From: Methanofollis formosanus
GTDB taxonomy: Archaea > Halobacteriota > Methanomicrobia > Methanomicrobiales > Methanofollaceae
Direction: 5' to 3'
NCBI RefSeq assembly: GCF_019633745.1
Contig: NZ_CP037968.1
Coordinates: 2,901,922 to 2,965,921 of the forward strand
Length of the DNA: 64,000 nucleotides
A model generated the notes under the pieces. That model was not told the DNA's origin, made no database searches, and saw only the letters and a program-made list of their open reading frames with translations. Below, in pieces: positions 59,647 to 64,000 of the stretch (positions are counted from its first letter, which is position 1; every line of letters begins with the position of its first letter). The position numbers and the translations under genes were made by a program.

Positions 59647-60063
59647 ATGATCACTATCTCCCATGACGAGATCGACGCCGGTGCGCTGATCCGGGCTGCA
59701 CAGAGGCCGGAGATGGGCGCGCTGGTCACCTTTGTCGGGACCGTCAGGGACGACGACGGACTTGAGGCGATGGAACTCGAGGCCTATGAGGAGGCGGCAC
59801 ACGAAGAACTCACGGCGATCCGGGACGAGGCGATGGAGCGATATGCCATCGACTCGGTGGATATCGTCCACCGGATCGGCAGGCTCGAGGTCGGCGAGAC
59901 GATCCTGGTCATCGTCGTCGGCGCCGGGCACCGGAAAGAGGCGTTTCCCGCCTGTGAGTACGTCATCGACCGGCTCAAGCAGACGGTGCCGATCTGGAAG
60001 AAAGAGTACAGGGCCGGCGACGAAACGTGGGTGGCCGGCGAGGCGGGAAGCAGGAAAGAATGA
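59647..60063 (+). CDS. moaE: Molybdopterin synthase catalytic subunit MoaE
   Basis: A 138-residue MoaE. The catalytic Lys residues are in VIDRLKQTVPIWKKEY; RIGRLEVGETILVIVV and HRKEAFPACEYVID match the family core. With MoaD it converts precursor Z to molybdopterin, in keeping with the FdhD gene across the divergent promoter. Ends the operon. Confidence 0.95.
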   Translation: MITISHDEIDAGALIRAAQRPEMGALVTFVGTVRDDDGLEAMELEAYEEAAHEELTAIRDEAMERYAIDSVDIVHRIGRLEVGETILVIVVGAGHRKEAFPACEYVIDRLKQTVPIWKKEYRAGDETWVAGEAGSRKE

Positions 60064-60179
60064 GAATCGTCTCCTCATCCCTGAGGAAGCCGTCTTCCAT
60101 GCCCTGACGGAGTGCTCGAGCAGAGGACGCCGACCGTGCGCGACAGGGGGACGCTCAGGGTCGCAGAACTCGATGCATT

Positions 60180-60543
60180 GTTTCTCGTCGCTTGGTCTCT
60201 CCCTTTTCAAGACAGGAGAACAGGTGGAGGCCTCGCTCCATCGCCGCCCCCGCCTATCCTCGTCGTGGGGGGATCCGGGAGCAGCGCCCCCGGCGTGAAG
60301 ATGAGGGAAGGCACGTCGATCAGACGGGCCGCCCTATCAGAAGGACGAGGAATGTTAAACGGTTTTCTCCCCCAGGGGGAGACCTCCAGGACCTCCCATG
60401 ACGAAGATAGGGGCGGGGCGGCATTTATCTCTTGAACGACGTCGTACTTCAGAAACATCTTCAGATCACATATCAAGTCCGGAAAGTACTGGGACGACCT
60501 TGGCGTATGCTTGAAGTCCAGAGTTCATGCCCGATTCAACAGA
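60180..60543 (+). repeat. Composite repeat copy R11
   Basis: Left is the c-type arm (60180-60225, CTCTCCCTTTTCAAGACAGG), then core 60235-60300, an inverted core 60385-60425 and an inverted end unit at 60503-60543 (GCGTATGCTTGAAG...GATTCAACA). Two cores facing one another suggest insertion of one copy in another. It lies upstream of the zinc-ribbon gene in the 60064-60977 gap, which otherwise holds only a promoter region near 60690-60830. Confidence 0.7.
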
Positions 60544-60977
60544 GCCATGCATTCTGAATTCCCGGGGCGGAAGGGATTTGATCCAGACAACGATTCCTGT
60601 CGGGATATGTCCCCTTTGAACATGGGATCATTTGACGGGTGGAGACGAGAACGGCGTACAGAGCATCTGTCCTCAGATCTGGGAGAGAAAGAAATTAATC
60701 ATATGTTTATTTAAATATTGTCCGATATAAACTAGACGTTTTTGACTGCTTATTGTTTCTTTTGTGACATATGGGAACCAACTTATGACTTGAACCGTAT
60801 ATTATACGTTTGAATGGATCATGGTGGATACGGTGGAGGCAACTGGAAGGGAGCGTGAGATGAACTGCTTCATCAGGACACATGGAGCAGATGCAAACCG
60901 TTGCATCCGGCGCACCTGTACGATCAGGAGAGACCTGTTCGGACAGGGCACTGATCACCCCCATGGGCGGTGATATC

Positions 60978-61862
60978 ATGGGTCTGTTGCACGATCTCTT
61001 CGGTGGTTCCGGGAAGGCCCGCCACGCAAAGGTGACACAGAGCCGTAGAGAGTATGGACCGGGGGAATCATCAGGGCAGCGGGGCATGCATGAACCTGAC
61101 CAGGACGAGATCATCCGAGCCCTCTCAGAGGAACTGGTCGCCCGCGCCCGGGATGGCGGGCAGAACCCCGGGGTTCCCTTTGAAGAGACCACGGCCTTCA
61201 AACAATTTGTGGCATCCACACAAGCGCAGACCGTTGCAGACACTGTAGCGCAGGTGGACTACGATCTCGTGATCGACGAGATCGTCGCGGAGATCCCGAA
61301 CGGCCTGATACCCATCGGGAATGTCGAGGCCGTCTGTCCGTACTGTGGCAAGAGCCTGAAGAAAAAGCCGCTCAAAAAGACAAAGTGCCCGGCATGCCGG
61401 AATGAAATCCAGGTCATGAGACGACCGGCCGACGGACTGCGGGTGCTGGTCACCGACGAGCAGGTGGAGGACCTGGAGATCCAGGCATTTGTCGAGGCCG
61501 GCGAGTACGATAAGCAGATCTGGTTGCTCAAGGAGAGAATGAAGAAGATCCGGGCATCCGGAGAACAGTTCTGGCGGTGCGACGCCGGGATCGACGCCCA
61601 GGTCGTCCCTTATGAGGCCCTATGCATGCACGGCAAGGTTGTTGCCGTTGGGTCCCCGGAGGAACTGGAGGTTCTCACAATCTTATCGGCTCCAGGATGC
61701 ATCGGGATGCCGGTGCAGATCCAGGGCGATCGCGGGTTTGACCCGATGGATGAGATCTATGCCTCTCAGCGCTATGAAAGGGCGCTTGAGATCCTCCAGT
61801 GTCTCCCGAAGAGCAGAAAAAACAGTGAATATGCACAGAAGTTAAGGCGTATGCTCGGGTAG
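60978..61862 (+). CDS. Zinc-ribbon protein of unknown function
   Basis: A 294-residue cytoplasmic protein with a charged, probably disordered N-terminus (1-90), a zinc ribbon C120, C123, C137, C140 (CPYCGK...KKTKCPACRN), and a C-terminal domain of about 140 residues with helices and strands (WLLKERMKKIRASGEQFW, VEAGEYDKQ). The ribbon may bind RNA/DNA or another protein. ATG 60978 is chosen because GGTGAT precedes it at 60969-60974. It is flanked on both sides by repeat copies R11 and R12, 430 bases upstream and 5 bases downstream, so it may be part of a composite mobile unit or just an isolated gene. Confidence 0.75.
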   Translation: MGLLHDLFGGSGKARHAKVTQSRREYGPGESSGQRGMHEPDQDEIIRALSEELVARARDGGQNPGVPFEETTAFKQFVASTQAQTVADTVAQVDYDLVIDEIVAEIPNGLIPIGNVEAVCPYCGKSLKKKPLKKTKCPACRNEIQVMRRPADGLRVLVTDEQVEDLEIQAFVEAGEYDKQIWLLKERMKKIRASGEQFWRCDAGIDAQVVPYEALCMHGKVVAVGSPEELEVLTILSAPGCIGMPVQIQGDRGFDPMDEIYASQRYERALEILQCLPKSRKNSEYAQKLRRMLG

Positions 61863-61867
61863 GGATC

Positions 61868-62441
61868 GGGTGGGTTCGGGGGGTGCAACCCCCCGGTGCG
61901 AGATTCCAGGAACAATTCTACGATGAGGGCGGCACATCTAGATCATCACGCCTTCCCAAACATCGGTGCCGGGGGCGGAGCCCCCGGACCCCCAGGATGA
62001 AGATTGGGGCGGAAGGCGGGGAAATGAATATGAAAGGGGGGTTGCAGTCCGCCGCCTATCGCTCGCGTGGGGGGTTTGGGGGGCGGCAGGGCCCCCGTCG
62101 AAGAGAACCATCACGATGATTTACCATGAAAATGATCCAGACGATCCTCTCTTCAGGTTTGCATGAGAGTTTGAACTCTTCATATCATGTTGAAGCCGAT
62201 ACGCAGAGGATAGAATATTCCTCTGATGGATCGGCCGCCCCCAATCGTCAAATCTTTACCGCCATCTCGCGCCGGGGGCTCTGCCCCCGGACCCCCACGA
62301 CGAGGATAGCCGGGGCGGCGATGAAACCAGATCTTCCAAAGATCCTGTCGCGAGGATTGGGGTCCCGCCCACACGCCGTAGCGCAGCTCAGAAAATTTTC
62401 ATCGCGTATGCGTGAGCCGAGGGTTCATGCTCGATTCTACA
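61868..62441. repeat. Composite repeat copy R12
   Basis: Left 61868-61990: core and tail (GATTCTACGATGAGGGC, CATCGGTGCCGGGGGC). Middle 62050-62120: another GC module with CGAAGAGAACCATCACGATG as at 29575-29600. Right: 62110-62260 the inverse of the R5 body, an inverted core (62268-62325) and an inverted end unit (62395-62441, ATTTTCATCGCGTATG and GAGCCGAGGGTTC). It fills the 61863-62531 gap; no gene is supported. Confidence 0.75.
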
Positions 62442-62531
62442 AAGTCCATTTATCCGTAGCCGTGAGGGACCGGTGATCCCGGCCAGAAAGATTTATCCCG
62501 CCCCCCTGCCTCCTGCCCCCCGGGTATTCCC

Positions 62532-63968
62532 ATGAAAGAGTACGACCTCATCGCCGTCGGTTCGGGCTCGGCGATGCCGGTGGTGGAGGCCTATCTTGAA
62601 GACCATCCGAAGGCCCGGGCCGCGGTCGTCGATAAAGACGCACCAGGCGGGATCTGCCTGACCCGCGGGTGCATCCCTTCGAAGATGCTCCTCTACCCGG
62701 CAGAACTGGTCCGGATGGTCGAGCGGGCGGCCGGGTTTGGGGTGAAGGCCAGACTTGAGGAGGTCGATTTCGCCGCGGTGATGGAGCGGATGCGGACCTC
62801 TGTGCAGGAGGAGGTCGCCGGGATCAGGGCGAGCCTGGAGTCCTCCCCAGACCTCGACTACTATCAGGAGGTGGCCGAGTTCACGGCCCCGTACACACTC
62901 TCGGTCGGCGGAACCGCGATGCATGCCCCGCTGATCCTCCTCTGCACGGGATCGCGTCCGGCCGTCCCGCCGGTCGCCGGCCTCGAGGAAGTCGGATATC
63001 TCACCAGCGACACGCTTCTCGAACTGGAAGAACTTCCCGAAAGCGTGGCAGTCATCGGGGGCGGATACATCGCCGCGGAGTACGGTCATTTCCTCGCGGC
63101 GATGGGTGCGGCGGTGACGGTCATCGGGAGAAACCCGAGATTCCTCCCCTCCGAAGAGCCCGAGGTCTCCGCACTTGCACGGCGAGCACTCGGCCGGCAC
63201 CTCGCCATCGTCACCGGCCACGAGGTGCGGCGGGCCGGGAGGACCGCAAATGGGCAGATCAGACTCACCGCACGGGACCGTATCGGCGGCACGGACGTGG
63301 AATTTGTCGCCGACGCCGTCCTGGTCGCTTCAGGGCGGCGCCCCAACACCGACCTTCTCCACCCGGAACAGGCCGGGATCAGGACCGACACCCACGGGTG
63401 GATCGCGGTGGACGAGTATCTCCAGACCTCCAGCTCCAACGTCTGGGCGTTCGGCGACGCGAACGGGAAGTCCCTCTTCAAGCATGTCGGCAACTATGAG
63501 GCAAAGATCGTCTACCTGAACGCGGTTCTGGGAGAACGGGTGAAAGCGGCATACGATGTCGTGCCGCACGCCGTCTTCACCGACCCAGAGATCGCCGCTG
63601 TCGGCCTGGCCGAGCAGGAGGCCGTGGAACGATATGGCGAAGACGGGATCCTGATCGGTTTCCAGCGCTACGATGAGACGGCGAAGGGGATGGCGATGGG
63701 GGTGAAGGACGGTTTTGTGAAGGTGATCCTGGAGCGTGCGACCCTCAAGATCCTCGGGGCGCATATCATCGGCCCTTCGGCGTCGGTCCTCATTCAGGAG
63801 GTCGTCACCGCGATGTACCTCTCCGGGGGGGTGGCGGAGGCGGTGATGGAGAGCATGCACATCCACCCGGCCCTTTCCGAGGTGGTGCAGCGGGCATTTC
63901 TCAACCTGATGACCCCTTCCGGGTATGCAAGCGTCATCGGCAGATCGGGTCCAGAACGATCAGAGTAA
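62532..63968 (+). CDS. Dihydrolipoamide-dehydrogenase-like flavoprotein disulfide reductase
   Basis: A 478-residue FAD and NAD(P)H-dependent class I disulfide reductase. FAD binding begins VGSGSAMPVVEAY (GxGxx(A), with unusual Met in place of Gly/Ala); the redox-active pair is C42 and C47 in GGICLTRGCIPSK; NAD(P)-binding VIGGGYIAAEYGHFLAAMG; and HPALSEV carries the catalytic His-Glu pair (HIHPALSEVVQRAF). The subgroup looks closer to mycothione/mercuric reductases than true E3, since no 2-oxoacid dehydrogenase genes are next to it. Substrate unknown; a CoA-disulfide, trypanothione-like or coenzyme M/B-type heterodisulfide are all possible but unsupported. Stop at 63966-63968 lies 32 bases before the window end. 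Confidence 0.88.
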   Translation: MKEYDLIAVGSGSAMPVVEAYLEDHPKARAAVVDKDAPGGICLTRGCIPSKMLLYPAELVRMVERAAGFGVKARLEEVDFAAVMERMRTSVQEEVAGIRASLESSPDLDYYQEVAEFTAPYTLSVGGTAMHAPLILLCTGSRPAVPPVAGLEEVGYLTSDTLLELEELPESVAVIGGGYIAAEYGHFLAAMGAAVTVIGRNPRFLPSEEPEVSALARRALGRHLAIVTGHEVRRAGRTANGQIRLTARDRIGGTDVEFVADAVLVASGRRPNTDLLHPEQAGIRTDTHGWIAVDEYLQTSSSNVWAFGDANGKSLFKHVGNYEAKIVYLNAVLGERVKAAYDVVPHAVFTDPEIAAVGLAEQEAVERYGEDGILIGFQRYDETAKGMAMGVKDGFVKVILERATLKILGAHIIGPSASVLIQEVVTAMYLSGGVAEAVMESMHIHPALSEVVQRAFLNLMTPSGYASVIGRSGPERSE

Positions 63969-64000
63969 GAGAGGAGGTCATCCCGGAACTCCTGACCGGG

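Noticed and set aside
1..64000. CRISPR arrays, tRNA and rRNA genes
   Set aside because: I looked for regular short spacers and direct repeats and for tRNA T-arm and rRNA landmarks and found none that hold up.

Overview
The window looks like a chromosomal segment of a high-GC methanogenic archaeon, most plausibly a Methanomicrobiales member (Methanofollis/Methanoculleus type). The evidence is archaeal: type IV pilins with the EAVSPVVG N-terminus, a DUF3821 surface protein, DUF2115, a Tad/archaellum-like ATPase and membrane platform, archaeal Shine-Dalgarno sites and TATA boxes, and formate-dehydrogenase/molybdopterin accessory genes. Genus assignment is inference; no rRNA, tRNA or methanogenesis gene lies here.

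Layout. 0-11.4 kb: a universal stress protein, a Na+/K+-type (P2C-like) P-type ATPase, a class I aminotransferase, then a cluster that can convert ornithine and proline to glutamate (class III aminotransferase, P5C dehydrogenase, proline dehydrogenase) next to CutA and glutamate dehydrogenase. 11.4-12.3 kb: an AT-rich island with an unrecognised protein. 12.3-24.3 kb: a PflX-like radical SAM protein, a cupredoxin lipoprotein, a YigZ/IMPACT-domain protein, a broken M28 peptidase, DUF2115, a 5'-nucleotidase, a UspA-UspA-GNAT fusion, a SagB-type nitroreductase, and an iron-complex/corrinoid ABC importer. 24.6-29.5 kb: a formamidase/acetamidase with an APC permease, an MFS exporter and an HTH-PAS-like regulator. 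29.5-30.1 kb: a decayed IS605/IS1341-type tnpB remnant.

30.1-42.9 kb is the most system-like part: an eight-gene, tightly overlapping minus-strand operon (DUF3821 surface protein, transglutaminase-like membrane protein lacking its catalytic Cys, secretion ATPase, double GspF-type platform protein, three pilins and one pilin-like protein), divergent from a four-pilin plus-strand operon. A 38-bp three-block dyad lies between them. All seven canonical pilins share an H-x-G-G-D type motif after the conserved N-terminal helix.

43.0-55.3 kb deals largely with metals: a four-repeat META-domain lipoprotein, two P1B ATPases under a MarR regulator, a feo operon (two FeoA domains in different frames, FeoB split into GTPase and membrane genes, a small membrane protein, a DtxR-family regulator) and a ZIP transporter. 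55.3-60.1 kb: NadA, FdhD and a SufS-like cysteine desulfurase, divergent from a small 33-residue ORF, MoeB/ThiF, MoaD and MoaE. 60.9-64.0 kb: a zinc-ribbon protein of unknown function and a dihydrolipoamide-dehydrogenase-like flavoprotein.

Throughout the window the intergenic regions carry an apparently undescribed modular repeat family: a ~47-bp end unit (TGTAGAAT...GATGAAAAT) containing a covarying hairpin, one of at least three alternative arms, and a GC-rich core. At least ten copies or fragments are seen in both orientations, some with inverted ends (47-bp inverted ends at 50043-50299), none inside a gene that looks functional. It resembles a MITE or REP-like element family and is, with the pilus locus, the best candidate for something new.
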